From the NCBI GenBank assembly GCA_029202485.1, contig CP119313.1, positions 4,650,001 through 4,714,000 of the forward strand: DNA of 64,000 nucleotides, in the 5' to 3' direction. A model generated the notes under the pieces. The model saw only the letters and a program-made list of their open reading frames with translations. It did not search any database and was not told where the DNA came from. The position numbers and the translations under genes are program-made. Positions 26,039-34,876 of the stretch are shown here, in pieces. Position 1 is the first letter of the stretch. Each line of letters opens with the position of its first letter. Source of the DNA: Candidatus Pedobacter colombiensis (lineage in GTDB: Bacteria; Bacteroidota; Bacteroidia; Sphingobacteriales; Sphingobacteriaceae).

Positions 26039-27658
26039 ATGAAAAGTATATCTCTATTTCTGCTTATTGCTTTAAGCACAGGCTTAATAAAAGCGCAAAC
26101 TCCTCGTTTATTTCCTGCGGTACTTGAATCAGCAACTGTTTATCGGGCTGGTGCAGAATTGAATCATAAAGCCCGGATTAATATCCCCACTGGCACAAGC
26201 GAAATTGTCATCACTAATGTAGCCAATACCCTGGATGAAAACAGTATCCAGATCAGCGTTCCCCCAGGTGTTACGATCCTATCTACCAGTTTTAGCAAAG
26301 ACTACCTTAAGCAAGACAACAATAGTCCTGCCTATCGCATCATTGAAGATAGTCTGACCTCAGCTAAAAGAGAGCTTGTTAAAGTTCAAAATAAAAGCAT
26401 TGTAGAAGCAAACCTTTTAGGTTTATTAGATAAAAACCAGACCGTAGGTGGCACCAATATTGGCGTAAATGTAAATGAATTAATCAAAGTTGCAGATTAT
26501 TATAAAAGCAAACAGCTCGAGTTGCGCAATAGCATAGCAACATTACAAGAAACAGAACAACACTGGCAAAGAAAAATTGCTAAGCTACAAAAGCAGTTGC
26601 TGGAACTAAGCCAGGACAAATCCGGCACAACGGGACAAGTCATCATCAACGTTTTAGCTACACAACCTGTTAATGCAGATTTTAACCTGAGTTACTTGTC
26701 CCCTAACGCGCAATGGCAGGCGTTTTATGACCTCAGAGCAGAGAATACAGCTTCACCTTTAAAGATTCTTTATAAAGCCAGCATAAGTCAGTATACAGGC
26801 ATCGACTGGAAAAAGGTTAAGCTTAGTCTTTCTACAGGTAATCCAACACAAAATGGAACAGCCCCTTTATTATCCTCATGGTTTCTTCAATTCGGGACAC
26901 CACAATATCAATATGCAAAACAACTAAGTGGAAAAACTTCCGGAATAATGATCAGAGGCTATAATCAAGAAGACAAGCAAGAACTCAAAGAAGTGGTGAT
27001 CACCTCCATGGCTAAAGCAGCGCCTCAATTCAAACAGGTAGAAAACCAATTGAACGTAGTATTTGATGTCGATATCCCTTATGATATAGCCTCCAACAGC
27101 AAGCCACATAGTGTAATGCTGAAAGAAACCACTCAATCTGCTTCATTTAAATATTACAGCATTCCCAAAATGGACAACGATGTTTTCTTAATGGCTGAAA
27201 TTACAGATTACGAAAAGTTAAACCTTTTACCGGGAGAAGCAAACCTCATATTCGAAAACAGTTACATCGGAAAATCTTATATCAATCCGAATGCGTTAAA
27301 CGACACCTTAAAATTGAGTATGGGACGTGATAAAAAGATCATTATCAAACGCGAAAAAATAGCGGAACAAACGGGAGTTAAAACAATAGGAAGTAATAAG
27401 AAACAAACTTTTACTTACGAGATCACGATAAGAAATAGTAAAAAAGAAAACATAAACCTACAGCTCAAAGATCAATATCCAATATCAACTGATAAAGATA
27501 TGGAAGTCGAATTACTCAGTTCAAGTGGTGCTGAAGTAGACAAAGAAACAGGAATCCTGACCTGGAACTTAAATATGAAACCATCCAGCACACAAAAGAT
27601 TAGAATCAGCTATTCAGTTAAATACCCTAAGGATAAGGTTATTCCTAACTTATATTAA
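26039..27658 (+). CDS. Mucoidy inhibitor MuiA family protein (DUF4139)
   Basis: A 539-residue exported protein with a signal peptide (MKSISLFLLIALSTGLIKAQ). It follows the MuiA-family plan: an N-terminal DUF4140-like domain (LESATVYRAGAELNHKARI), a coiled-coil stretch (about 160-200) and a C-terminal DUF4139 beta domain (from about 215, SYLSPNAQWQAFYDLRAEN). An insert near 310-330 (GIMIRGYNQEDKQELKEVVI) resembles a carboxypeptidase-regulatory or plug-like linker often seen in Bacteroidota members. The biochemical role is unknown. It ends 4 bp before a strong hairpin terminator and is convergent with the AAA ATPase gene. Confidence 0.85.
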   Translation: MKSISLFLLIALSTGLIKAQTPRLFPAVLESATVYRAGAELNHKARINIPTGTSEIVITNVANTLDENSIQISVPPGVTILSTSFSKDYLKQDNNSPAYRIIEDSLTSAKRELVKVQNKSIVEANLLGLLDKNQTVGGTNIGVNVNELIKVADYYKSKQLELRNSIATLQETEQHWQRKIAKLQKQLLELSQDKSGTTGQVIINVLATQPVNADFNLSYLSPNAQWQAFYDLRAENTASPLKILYKASISQYTGIDWKKVKLSLSTGNPTQNGTAPLLSSWFLQFGTPQYQYAKQLSGKTSGIMIRGYNQEDKQELKEVVITSMAKAAPQFKQVENQLNVVFDVDIPYDIASNSKPHSVMLKETTQSASFKYYSIPKMDNDVFLMAEITDYEKLNLLPGEANLIFENSYIGKSYINPNALNDTLKLSMGRDKKIIIKREKIAEQTGVKTIGSNKKQTFTYEITIRNSKKENINLQLKDQYPISTDKDMEVELLSSSGAEVDKETGILTWNLNMKPSSTQKIRISYSVKYPKDKVIPNLY

Positions 27659-27662
27659 TGAT

Positions 27663-27718
27663 AAATCCCATTGTGGTTGTTAGTACAGAAAGCCAAACAA
27701 CCACAATGGGATTTTGTT
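27663..27718 (+). terminator. Hairpin terminator with perfect 19-bp stem overlapping the ATPase 3' end
   Basis: Bases 27663-27681 and 27696-27714 are perfect reverse complements (19 bp) around a 14-base loop, followed by TTTTGTT on the plus strand. It sits just after the MuiA-like gene. The right arm lies inside the last codons of the convergent ATPase gene (IPLWL), whose TAA stop falls at the inner edge of the left arm (27680-27682). Confidence 0.8.
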
Positions 27719-28876
27719 ATTAATGCCACTTTCCAGGTTATCCATTGCTATGTACCCTTTATCAATACCCTCAATCTGCTTATTGGTTTTGCCTTTTCCA
27801 CCGACTTCAAAGGTATAAGTATCATCTATTAAGAAGTCGCCTTTTAAAGGCAGATTAATATTATGTTTGCTATTGCTAAGCTGGTTCATAAAAAATGATT
27901 CCCTTAATGATCCGGTATCAACATTTTCAGGGGCAAGTGCATAAAGCAGATTGGTATTTTCCAGAAATATCTTATCAGGTTTTTGTAGAATACTAATACT
28001 TTTTCCATTAGCAGAAAGAGAATTGGTTAGCCTGGCATTGTTTAGATAATACAGGTATTCGACAATCATATTTCTGTGAATTCCTGTTTTCTCACTTAGT
28101 TTGGTGATGTTGGGTTTGAACGGGACATTGGTAGCTAGAATAGCCATCAGCTGATAGATTTTTCTAGAATGATGCGGATTAAATCCCGCAATAAACTGTA
28201 GATCTTCTTCAATGATTAAACGCACCACACGTTCTACACGAATCGCGTAAGTATTGATATTTTCGATGAAAAATGGATAATAACCATGTTGTAAATAGTC
28301 ATTAAAATACTGAAGTGGCTTAAATTTTAAACTGAGCCCATTCGCAATTTCAATGTGGTGGGTCAAGATATCGGTTAGTTTTAGTGCTTCAAATTGTCCA
28401 ACTCCAATGAATTGCAAAAACTCCCGATAGGAAAGGCCAGCCATTTCATACTGCACAGCACGCCTGCTTAAGTCTGCATTTTGGCGATTAATATCTATAA
28501 TTGAAGATCCTGTAAATACAATTTTAAGGTCTTTATAAAAATCATAGATGTTTTTTATTTCTTTGGCCCAGTTGGGATATTTATGTACTTCATCAATAAA
28601 TAGTATTTTTCCTCCTTGTTGCCTGAACTGTAGGGCCAGATCTGAAAGAAGGTGAGTAGTAAAATAAATATCATCCATTGTAATATATAAGGCTTCTTTA
28701 CCCATTCCATATTCAGCCTTCATTCTTTGTAGCAGTAAGGTCGTCTTTCCAGTACCGCGAGCCCCTAAAATGGCAATTAATCTGTCCTGCCAGTCAATTG
28801 ATTTTGCCAAAGGACGTACTATATCCATGGATTGTTCTGAGATGACTACGTTGGATTTTATTTGAAGATTCTCCAT
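27680..28876 (-). CDS. AAA ATPase with DUF4143-type C-terminal domain
   Basis: A 398-residue protein of the large archaeal/bacterial AAA_14 plus DUF4143 family. Walker A is GARGTGKTTLL near residue 38, and Walker B is ILFIDEVHKYPNW, followed by sensor motif VFTGSS. A winged-helix-like segment follows (ITKLSEKTGIHRNMIVEYL, about 260), then the DUF4143 nuclease-like domain (DDTYTFEVGGKGKTNKQI). The family is multi-copy and its function is unsettled. Its promoter region carries two mirrored dyads, and its 3' end overlaps a terminator hairpin, so the gene is bracketed by palindromes. Autoregulation is inferred. Confidence 0.88.
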   Translation of the reverse strand: MENLQIKSNVVISEQSMDIVRPLAKSIDWQDRLIAILGARGTGKTTLLLQRMKAEYGMGKEALYITMDDIYFTTHLLSDLALQFRQQGGKILFIDEVHKYPNWAKEIKNIYDFYKDLKIVFTGSSIIDINRQNADLSRRAVQYEMAGLSYREFLQFIGVGQFEALKLTDILTHHIEIANGLSLKFKPLQYFNDYLQHGYYPFFIENINTYAIRVERVVRLIIEEDLQFIAGFNPHHSRKIYQLMAILATNVPFKPNITKLSEKTGIHRNMIVEYLYYLNNARLTNSLSANGKSISILQKPDKIFLENTNLLYALAPENVDTGSLRESFFMNQLSNSKHNINLPLKGDFLIDDTYTFEVGGKGKTNKQIEGIDKGYIAMDNLESGINNKIPLWLFGFLY

Positions 28877-28877
28877 T

Positions 28878-28929
28878 TTGCTATTTATTTACAGCAAAAA
28901 TAGAAATAATTGCTGTAAATAAATAGCAA
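28878..28929. promoter_or_regulatory. Paired 20-bp operator-like dyads before the AAA ATPase gene
   Basis: Bases 28878-28897 and 28910-28929 are perfect reverse complements of each other (20 bp, 12-bp spacer). Each arm is itself a dyad of the form TTGCT-N10-AGCAA. The two dyad centres are 32 bp apart, about three helical turns. The proximal dyad begins one base upstream of the ATG, and the -7 box overlaps its outer edge and the spacer. The arrangement suggests a repressor binding site, possibly for the ATPase product itself. Confidence 0.65.
28895..28902 (-). promoter_or_regulatory. Bacteroidota -7 box for the AAA ATPase gene
   Basis: The minus strand reads TATTTTTG, matching TAnnTTTG, 18 bp before the ATG and partly within the proximal dyad. 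Transcription would start inside that dyad. Confidence 0.5.
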
Positions 28930-28957
28930 TTATACCATGAGAGAGTTTTTACTGAAT

Positions 28958-28988
28958 AAAAAAAAGCCCTTACCAAATTGATAAGGGC
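28958..28988 (-). terminator. Rho-independent terminator of the ATP synthase operon
   Basis: On the minus strand GCCCTTA (28988-28982) pairs with TAAGGGC (28972-28966), followed by eight T. It lies 23 bp after the atpG stop and closes the atpZ-to-atpG transcript. Confidence 0.82.
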
Positions 28989-29011
28989 CCTATATATTAT
29001 GTTTACGATGA

Positions 29012-29896
29012 TTAACCGTTCAATGCAGCCGCACCACTTACAATCTCTGTAAGCTCTGTTGTAATCGCTGCCTGACGTGCCTGGTTGTATGAAAGCTTCA
29101 ATGCTTTTAACAAATCACCCGCATTCTCAGTCGCTTTATCCATTGAAGTCATACGTGCTCCATGCTCAGAAGCATGAGAATCCAATACCGCTTTATACAA
29201 TTGCGTTTTAATAGATTTAGGGATCAGCTGTTCAACGATCGCTTCCTGAGAAGGCTCAAGGATATAATCAACCTTTGAAGCCTTTACAATTGTCTCATCT
29301 GTCTCTGCTTTAGGCAAAGGCAACAATTGCTCAGTAGTCAAAATCTGAACTGCAGCGTTTTTAAATCTATTGTAAACTACCTCCACTCTATCAAACTCAC
29401 CTTTCACAAAGCCGGCCATAATGCCATCTGTGATTTTAGTTACATTTTCAAAAGTAAGTGCTGAATATACGTCGTTGTTGTTACCAATAACATTGTAATT
29501 GCGTTTCTCATAAAAATCCTGAGATTTCTTACCAATGGCTACGATACTTACATTACCTTTTTTGTATTGTTCGCTATATTTCTCGGCAATTAAGTTGTTA
29601 GTAGTTTTAATTACGTTCATATTGAACGCACCCGCTAAACCACGGTTAGAAGAAACTACTACAATCAATACCTTATTAGGCTCACGTTCTTGTATAAAAG
29701 GTGATGATGATCCTTCCAAGCTTGAAGAAAGATTTCCAAGAATCTCTTTAAGCTTAGTAGCATACGGACGTAATTGTACAATAGCATTGGTAGCACGTTT
29801 CAATTTAGCAGCCGAAACCATTTTCATGGCTTTGGTAATCTGCTGTGTAGATTGTACTGACGCTATACGAATTCTTACTTCTTTTAAATTAGCCAT
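29012..29896 (-). CDS. atpG: ATP synthase F1 gamma subunit
   Basis: Gamma is the central rotor shaft of F1 and couples ring rotation to catalysis. The 294-residue protein begins MANLKEVRIRIASVQSTQQI, with the N-terminal coiled-coil (KAMKMVSAAKLKRA). It contains SSNRGLAGAFN in the Rossmann-like middle domain and ends with the C-terminal helix (ARQAAITTELTEIVSGAAAL) that pairs with the first. The length is normal. It is the last gene of the operon, 12 bp after atpA, and is followed by a terminator. Confidence 0.97.
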   Translation of the reverse strand: MANLKEVRIRIASVQSTQQITKAMKMVSAAKLKRATNAIVQLRPYATKLKEILGNLSSSLEGSSSPFIQEREPNKVLIVVVSSNRGLAGAFNMNVIKTTNNLIAEKYSEQYKKGNVSIVAIGKKSQDFYEKRNYNVIGNNNDVYSALTFENVTKITDGIMAGFVKGEFDRVEVVYNRFKNAAVQILTTEQLLPLPKAETDETIVKASKVDYILEPSQEAIVEQLIPKSIKTQLYKAVLDSHASEHGARMTSMDKATENAGDLLKALKLSYNQARQAAITTELTEIVSGAAALNG

Positions 29897-29908
29897 TCTT
29901 TTTTTGTA

Positions 29909-31483
29909 TTAATATTTACTTGAAAGCTCTTTAGCTACAGTTTCCAATACACCTGTGATTGTATCATCAAACTTACCAGCTTTTAATGCTTTTAAAGTTT
30001 CAGCATGACGTTGCTCAAGTTGTTGTAAATATTCCGCTTCAAATTCCTTCACTTTGTTTACAGGAACAGAACGCATTAAGTTTTTAGTACCGATATAAAT
30101 GATCGCAACTTGTTTCTCAACGGTCATTGGTGAGAACTGACCTTGTTTCAGGATCTCAACGTTACGTGCACCTTTATCTAATACCGATTTAGTAGCAGCA
30201 TCAAGGTCAGAACCGAATTTAGAGAAAGCCTCTAACTCGCGGTATTGAGCCTGATCCAATTTCAACGTACCGGCAACTTTCTTCATCGACTTGATCTGAG
30301 CATTACCACCTACACGTGATACCGAGATACCTACGTTAATAGCCGGACGAATACCAGAGTTGAACAAGTTACTTTCTAAGAAGATCTGTCCGTCAGTAAT
30401 CGAAATTACGTTAGTTGGGATATACGCAGAAACGTCACCAGCCTGAGTTTCGATGATAGGAAGTGCAGTTAATGAACCACCACCTTTAACGAGACCTTTT
30501 AAAGATTCAGGTAAATCGTTCATTCCCTGAGCGATCTCATCATTTGAGTTGATCTTTGCAGCACGCTCTAACAGACGGCTGTGAAGATAAAACACGTCAC
30601 CAGGATAAGCCTCACGGCCCGGTGGACGACGCAATAACAAAGATACCTCACGGTAAGCTACAGCTTGTTTAGATAAATCATCATAAACAATTAATGCAGG
30701 TCTTCCTGTATCACGGAAGAACTCACCGATAGCCGCGCCAGAGAAAGGAGCGTAAAATTGTAATGGAGCTGGTTCAGCAGCAGAAGCTGCAACAACTACA
30801 GTATAAGGCATTGCACCATTTTCCTCTAAAGTACGAACGATGTTTGCTACTGTACTTGCTTTTTGTCCACAAGCTACATATATACAGAATACAGGGTTAC
30901 CTGCTTCATAAAATTCTTTTTGGTTGATAATAGTATCGATACAAACCGCAGTTTTACCAATCTGACGGTCACCAATAACCAACTCACGTTGACCACGACC
31001 GATTGGAATCATCCCGTCGATAGCTTTGATACCTGTTTGTAAAGGCTCAGTAACCGGCTGACGATAGATCACACCAGGAGCTTTACGCTCGATCGGCATT
31101 TCATAAGTTTCACCAATGATTGGTCCTTTACCATCAATTGGTTCACCCAATGTATTTACAACGCGACCTAACATACCTTCACCAACTTTGATAGAGGCGA
31201 TTTTCTTAGTACGTTTAATTGTATCACCTTCTTTGATCTCGTCAGATGGGCCTAATAATACCACACCAACATTATCTTCTTCAAGGTTTAAAACAATTCC
31301 TTGCAAGCCTGTTTCAAATTCAACTAACTCGCCCGATTGAACTTTAGTTAAACCATAAACACGGGCAATACCATCGCCCACCTGCAATACGGTACCAACT
31401 TCTTCAAGTTCTGCTTCTGATTTGAAGCCCGCCAATTGCTGCCTGATAATTGCCGATACTTCGTCTGGTCTTACCTCTACCAT
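29909..31483 (-). CDS. atpA: ATP synthase F1 alpha subunit
   Basis: Alpha is the non-catalytic nucleotide-binding subunit of the F1 hexamer. The 524-residue protein has the N-terminal barrel (VLQVGDGIARVYGL), the P-loop GDRQIGKTAVC (about 170-180), IVYDDLSKQAVAYR and RPPGREAYPGDVFYLHSRLLERAA. The arginine-finger region is present (NVGISVSRVGGNAQ). Length and motifs are normal. The gene follows atpH by 57 bp. Beta and epsilon (atpD, atpC) are absent from this operon, as is usual in Bacteroidota. Confidence 0.98.
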   Translation of the reverse strand: MVEVRPDEVSAIIRQQLAGFKSEAELEEVGTVLQVGDGIARVYGLTKVQSGELVEFETGLQGIVLNLEEDNVGVVLLGPSDEIKEGDTIKRTKKIASIKVGEGMLGRVVNTLGEPIDGKGPIIGETYEMPIERKAPGVIYRQPVTEPLQTGIKAIDGMIPIGRGQRELVIGDRQIGKTAVCIDTIINQKEFYEAGNPVFCIYVACGQKASTVANIVRTLEENGAMPYTVVVAASAAEPAPLQFYAPFSGAAIGEFFRDTGRPALIVYDDLSKQAVAYREVSLLLRRPPGREAYPGDVFYLHSRLLERAAKINSNDEIAQGMNDLPESLKGLVKGGGSLTALPIIETQAGDVSAYIPTNVISITDGQIFLESNLFNSGIRPAINVGISVSRVGGNAQIKSMKKVAGTLKLDQAQYRELEAFSKFGSDLDAATKSVLDKGARNVEILKQGQFSPMTVEKQVAIIYIGTKNLMRSVPVNKVKEFEAEYLQQLEQRHAETLKALKAGKFDDTITGVLETVAKELSSKY

Positions 31484-31540
31484 AATTTTATATTATTTCT
31501 TTTGTAAATTCAGTATTTGTTATCTCTATTTCGCTCTTGC

Positions 31541-32089
31541 TTAAACAATGCCCTGAGCAAATTCTTTTTTAAGTTTATTTAAACTGCTGGCAATACTCGC
31601 ATCAAATTGCTTATCACCAACGGTTAAGATAAAGCCACCTATCAATTTGTCATTAACTTTCTCCTTAATCACAACTTCGTTGGCGCCAATTTCCTTTTTC
31701 ACTATCGCTATAACCTCAGCTCTGCTTTCAGCAGTAAGCTCAGTAGCAGAAGTTACATTTGCTGTAACAATCCCTTTAATAGCGTTGTATTGTTCAATAA
31801 AAGCTTTTGCTGTATCAAATAGAATTGCAGAGCGGCCTTTGTTTACCATCAGCTTACTAAATGCTGCAGTAACCTCATTTACCTTACTTCCAAATATATT
31901 CTCCAAAATTCCTGCTTTCTTATTTAAAGGAATAATAGGATTATTAAGGATAGCTTCCAGCTCATGATTCTGATCAATCACCTGCTCTAAAAATACCATA
32001 TCATTCTTAATTTCTTCCAGTGCATTGCGCTCTGTAGAAAGATCAATTAATGATTTGGCGTATCTCGATGCTGCTTTATTTTCTGACAT
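31541..32089 (-). CDS. atpH: ATP synthase F1 delta subunit
   Basis: Delta (OSCP) joins the peripheral stalk to the top of F1. The 182-residue protein starts MSENKAASRYAKSLIDLSTE. Its N-terminal helical bundle is followed by the conserved C-terminal segment in which KVNDKLIGGFILTVGDKQFDASI is recognisable as the family signature, then a closing helix. The length is normal. It lies between atpF (50 bp) and atpA (57 bp). Confidence 0.95.
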   Translation of the reverse strand: MSENKAASRYAKSLIDLSTERNALEEIKNDMVFLEQVIDQNHELEAILNNPIIPLNKKAGILENIFGSKVNEVTAAFSKLMVNKGRSAILFDTAKAFIEQYNAIKGIVTANVTSATELTAESRAEVIAIVKKEIGANEVVIKEKVNDKLIGGFILTVGDKQFDASIASSLNKLKKEFAQGIV

Positions 32090-32139
32090 ATATTTTAGTT
32101 ATGAGATGTGAAAATGTAGATATGAGTCTGTTCTCAAGT

Positions 32140-32634
32140 CTAGTTTAATTCAACATCTTTTAAAAGACTAGCCACTAAATCCTCTTGCTTAACTTTATCA
32201 TGAAGCTGGTTACGCAATATGCGCTCAGCAATATCAAGAGATAAAGTTGAAACCTGATTTTTCAATTCAGCCAAAGCCGCTTTCTTTTGGTTTTCAATTT
32301 CAATCTTAGCCTTTTCAATCAGCTTAGTACCTTCATGGTGAGCCTGAGTTTTCGCTTCCTGAATAATATTATCTTTAAGCGCTTTCGCTTCTTTCAAGAT
32401 CAAATCGCGCTCTGCACGAGCCTCTTTCATCAACTCTTCATTCTGAGCTGTTAAACGAGCCATCTCCAACTTAGCCAATTCAGCTTTATTTAAAGCCTCA
32501 TCAATGCTCTGTTCACGCTCGTGAATAGCAGTAAGTATAGGTTTCCATGCAAATTTTTTAAGTAAAATTAACAAGCAAACAAAAGCTACAGCTGTCCAAA
32601 AAACTAATCCAATACTCGGGGTTACTAATTCCAT
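32140..32634 (-). CDS. atpF: ATP synthase F0 b subunit
   Basis: Subunit b forms the peripheral stalk anchored in the membrane. The 164-residue protein has one N-terminal helix (about 8-26, GLVFWTAVAFVCLLILLKKF). A long charged amphipathic helix follows (about 35-130, rich in E, K, A), then the DIAERILRNQL segment typical of the delta-binding end. The length is normal. It sits 87 bp after atpE. Confidence 0.95.
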   Translation of the reverse strand: MELVTPSIGLVFWTAVAFVCLLILLKKFAWKPILTAIHEREQSIDEALNKAELAKLEMARLTAQNEELMKEARAERDLILKEAKALKDNIIQEAKTQAHHEGTKLIEKAKIEIENQKKAALAELKNQVSTLSLDIAERILRNQLHDKVKQEDLVASLLKDVELN

Positions 32635-32721
32635 CTTATATAATACTTTTAAACTTCTTCTTTTTTATTAAGGCAGGTAAAAAGCCAATCGCCAAATACC
32701 TGCCTGAATTTTGTTGGTTGA

Positions 32722-32937
32722 CTATACAGGATTGTTTCCTAATAATGCAACAACTACACCGAATAGTGCAGCACCCTCAATAAGGGCAGCAGCAATAATC
32801 ATTGCAGTTTGAATTTTAGATGCAGCCTCTGGTTGACGAGCAATACCTTCCATTGCTTTTCCACCAACCTGACCGATACCGATACCGGCACCAATTACTG
32901 CTAAACCGGCACCAATTGCCGCGATTGAACCTACCAT
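32722..32937 (-). CDS. atpE: ATP synthase F0 c subunit
   Basis: Subunit c forms the rotor ring. The 71-residue hairpin has two helices joined by the conserved polar loop (ARQPE). The ion-carrying glutamate is in ALIEGAALF. Glycine-rich helix 1 (GAGLAVIGAGIGIG) packs the ring. The residue after the glutamate is Gly, not the Ser/Thr pattern of sodium-binding rings, and the glutamine of sodium-type helix 1 is not at the matching position, so proton coupling is likely. It lies between atpB (41 bp) and atpF (87 bp). Confidence 0.96.
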   Translation of the reverse strand: MVGSIAAIGAGLAVIGAGIGIGQVGGKAMEGIARQPEAASKIQTAMIIAAALIEGAALFGVVVALLGNNPV

Positions 32938-32978
32938 AACTAATTTAATTTATATAATTTGTAAAAAATAGTTTCTAA

Positions 32979-34097
32979 TTAATGATGCTCTTCTACTGCC
33001 ATTCCAATGAACAATGCAGTAAGTAATGTAAATATAAAGGCTTGTAAAAACGCAACCAAAAGCTCCAGCACATCCATAAACAATACGAAAGCAACTGAAA
33101 CAGGCGCGATAGCCAGGGTTTCAAAAATAAATATCAGGGAGATTAAACTCAACACGATGATGTGACCTGCTGTAATGTTAGCAAACAAACGAATCATCAA
33201 TGCAAATGGCTTTGAAATCACACCGATAACCTCTACAATAACCATCAATGGCCACAACCAGAATGGTACACTCGGCAAAAAGATATGCTTCCAGTAGTAT
33301 TTATTACCGTTGATATTTACAATAATCATGGTAAACAACGACAATACAAAAGTTAAAGAGATATTACCGGTAACGTTAGCACCTCCCGGGAAAATCGGAA
33401 TCAAACCTAACATGTTGTTAATCCAGATAAAGAAAAACACAGTTAACAAATACGGCATAAACTTCGCATATTGATGGCCAATATTTGGTCTTGCTATATC
33501 ATCTCTAACAAACAGAATGATAGGCTCAATAAAAGATTGTAATCCTTTAGGAGCTTTACCTGTACGTTTTCTATAAGCGCCGGCAACAGAAATAAAGATG
33601 AAAAGTATTACTACAACAGCAAATAACATTGCAGCAACATTCTTTGTAATCGAAAAATCAATCAACTTAGCTGAAGCAGCTTCATCAACCTTACCATCAG
33701 CACCAACAATCTTTACTTTATCCTCTACTAAACGATAAGTATTTTTAGGGCTGGTATAATCATGCTCCCCATGATGGAAATGACCTGATGAAAACAGATC
33801 CAAACCGGCAGGAGTATAAACAATTACAGGAAGCGGCAAAGAAAGATGCCCCCATAAATGCCACATATGCGAATCCGCAATATGCTCCATAATTACTTTT
33901 GTAGGTTCAAACTTTTCTTTTCCATGTTCAGCCCCATGCGATTCAGCATGAGCAGCTAAAGCCACCGTATCGTGAGCAAGAACAGCACTGTCAACCTGAG
34001 CAAATGCAGGTGACGCAACAGAAAAAAACGCTAAAAAAAGCGTAAAAACAACAATTAACCTATTCACTTTAAATTCAAAAACGTGGCTACAATCCAT
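32979..34097 (-). CDS. atpB: ATP synthase F0 a subunit
   Basis: Subunit a forms the proton half-channels next to the c ring. The 372-residue protein is longer than in E. coli, because it has an N-terminal signal-like segment and a histidine-rich extracytoplasmic region before the membrane core, a usual feature in Bacteroidota. The essential arginine is in the helix with LMIRLFANITAGHI, and the C-terminus ends FIGMAVEEHH. ATG 34097 gives the full frame; a GTG at 34067 would give a cleaner signal peptide (VNRLIVVFTLFLAFFSVASP), so the start is uncertain by ten codons. Confidence 0.95.
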   Translation of the reverse strand: MDCSHVFEFKVNRLIVVFTLFLAFFSVASPAFAQVDSAVLAHDTVALAAHAESHGAEHGKEKFEPTKVIMEHIADSHMWHLWGHLSLPLPVIVYTPAGLDLFSSGHFHHGEHDYTSPKNTYRLVEDKVKIVGADGKVDEAASAKLIDFSITKNVAAMLFAVVVILFIFISVAGAYRKRTGKAPKGLQSFIEPIILFVRDDIARPNIGHQYAKFMPYLLTVFFFIWINNMLGLIPIFPGGANVTGNISLTFVLSLFTMIIVNINGNKYYWKHIFLPSVPFWLWPLMVIVEVIGVISKPFALMIRLFANITAGHIIVLSLISLIFIFETLAIAPVSVAFVLFMDVLELLVAFLQAFIFTLLTALFIGMAVEEHH

Positions 34098-34114
34098 TTA
34101 GTCGCAGATTTTTA

Positions 34115-34501
34115 CTATTTATTTTGGTGGCGCAAGTTACGTAACAAAGAGTATATTTCAAAGAAGCTGAACAATAAATATAAAGAAAAAAAATTTAACA
34201 CTAAAATCATCCCTTTTTCCTTACTATTTAAGCTGTAAATCAGCACAAAAGCCATAGAAAAAAGCATCTTCAGGGCAATTGATCCCATAATAGCCATAAT
34301 TCCCGCTTCAGGATTGCGTTTTATACCTAAAAAAGCCAGAACATAAGCAACAAAAGTGATCCCGGCCAAAAAGCCGAACAAAACCCAAAACTTTGCGACC
34401 AAAAGTTTAACATCAGGAAAAGCAATCGGAAGGAAATAGGCAATAGCGCCTAAAATAGCGGTATATAACAGGTAGGAAAGTATAAATTTGCTTAAACTCA
34501 A
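34115..34501 (-). CDS. Four-helix membrane protein of the ATP synthase operon (AtpI-like)
   Basis: A 128-residue protein with four hydrophobic helices (about 8-28, 36-58, 65-86 and 93-115) and a short basic tail. It sits between atpZ and atpB (17 bp before atpB). Position and topology match the ATP synthase subunit I class, small proteins that help assemble the c ring. Sequence similarity to classical AtpI is not obvious by eye, so the functional call rests on context. Confidence 0.7.
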   Translation of the reverse strand: MSLSKFILSYLLYTAILGAIAYFLPIAFPDVKLLVAKFWVLFGFLAGITFVAYVLAFLGIKRNPEAGIMAIMGSIALKMLFSMAFVLIYSLNSKEKGMILVLNFFSLYLLFSFFEIYSLLRNLRHQNK

Positions 34502-34547
34502 TTCGGTAATTTTTCACAAAAGTATACAATAGTATTGGTTTCAACAA

Positions 34548-34778
34548 TCAAGGTTCATTTTTATTCAACTGCTTTACAACCTGATACATCGCGACCCCTA
34601 CCCCAAGCAAACTCAGTGCGGCGGTAAAAATCGGTGTTTTTGCCCTTCTGTAAGCATCTATCTTATAACCGATAAAAGCAAACACACCTATCACAACGAT
34701 CATTTGAAAACTTATCGATGAGTATCGGGCAAAATTATTCAGACCTTTTTTCTTCTCATTAGGATCTATCATAAACAA
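34548..34778 (-). CDS. atpZ: AtpZ/AtpI-family protein, first gene of the ATP synthase operon
   Basis: A 76-residue protein with two helices (about 23-41 and 50-66). The pattern FARYSSISFQMIVVIGVFAF, then IGYKIDAYRR, is typical of the AtpZ family (putative F0F1 ATPase accessory subunit). AtpZ/AtpI proteins are linked to c-ring assembly and divalent cation handling. It is the first gene of the operon and is divergent from sprE, so the operon promoter should lie in 34779-34876. I see no exact TAnnTTTG box there on the minus strand. Confidence 0.82.
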   Translation of the reverse strand: MFMIDPNEKKKGLNNFARYSSISFQMIVVIGVFAFIGYKIDAYRRAKTPIFTAALSLLGVGVAMYQVVKQLNKNEP

Positions 34779-34876
34779 ATGATTTATAAATAAAACAGGT
34801 TTTGTTAAGAAGTTAATGATGAATAAAATACTTTTGCATATATTTTGTTGTTTATAAGCATTAAATCATCCTATAA

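Noticed and set aside
29535..29912. 125-codon plus-strand frame opposite atpG
   Set aside because: It is a shadow of the highly conserved atpG coding strand, with no independent features. The same applies to the frames opposite atpA, atpH, gldM and susD.
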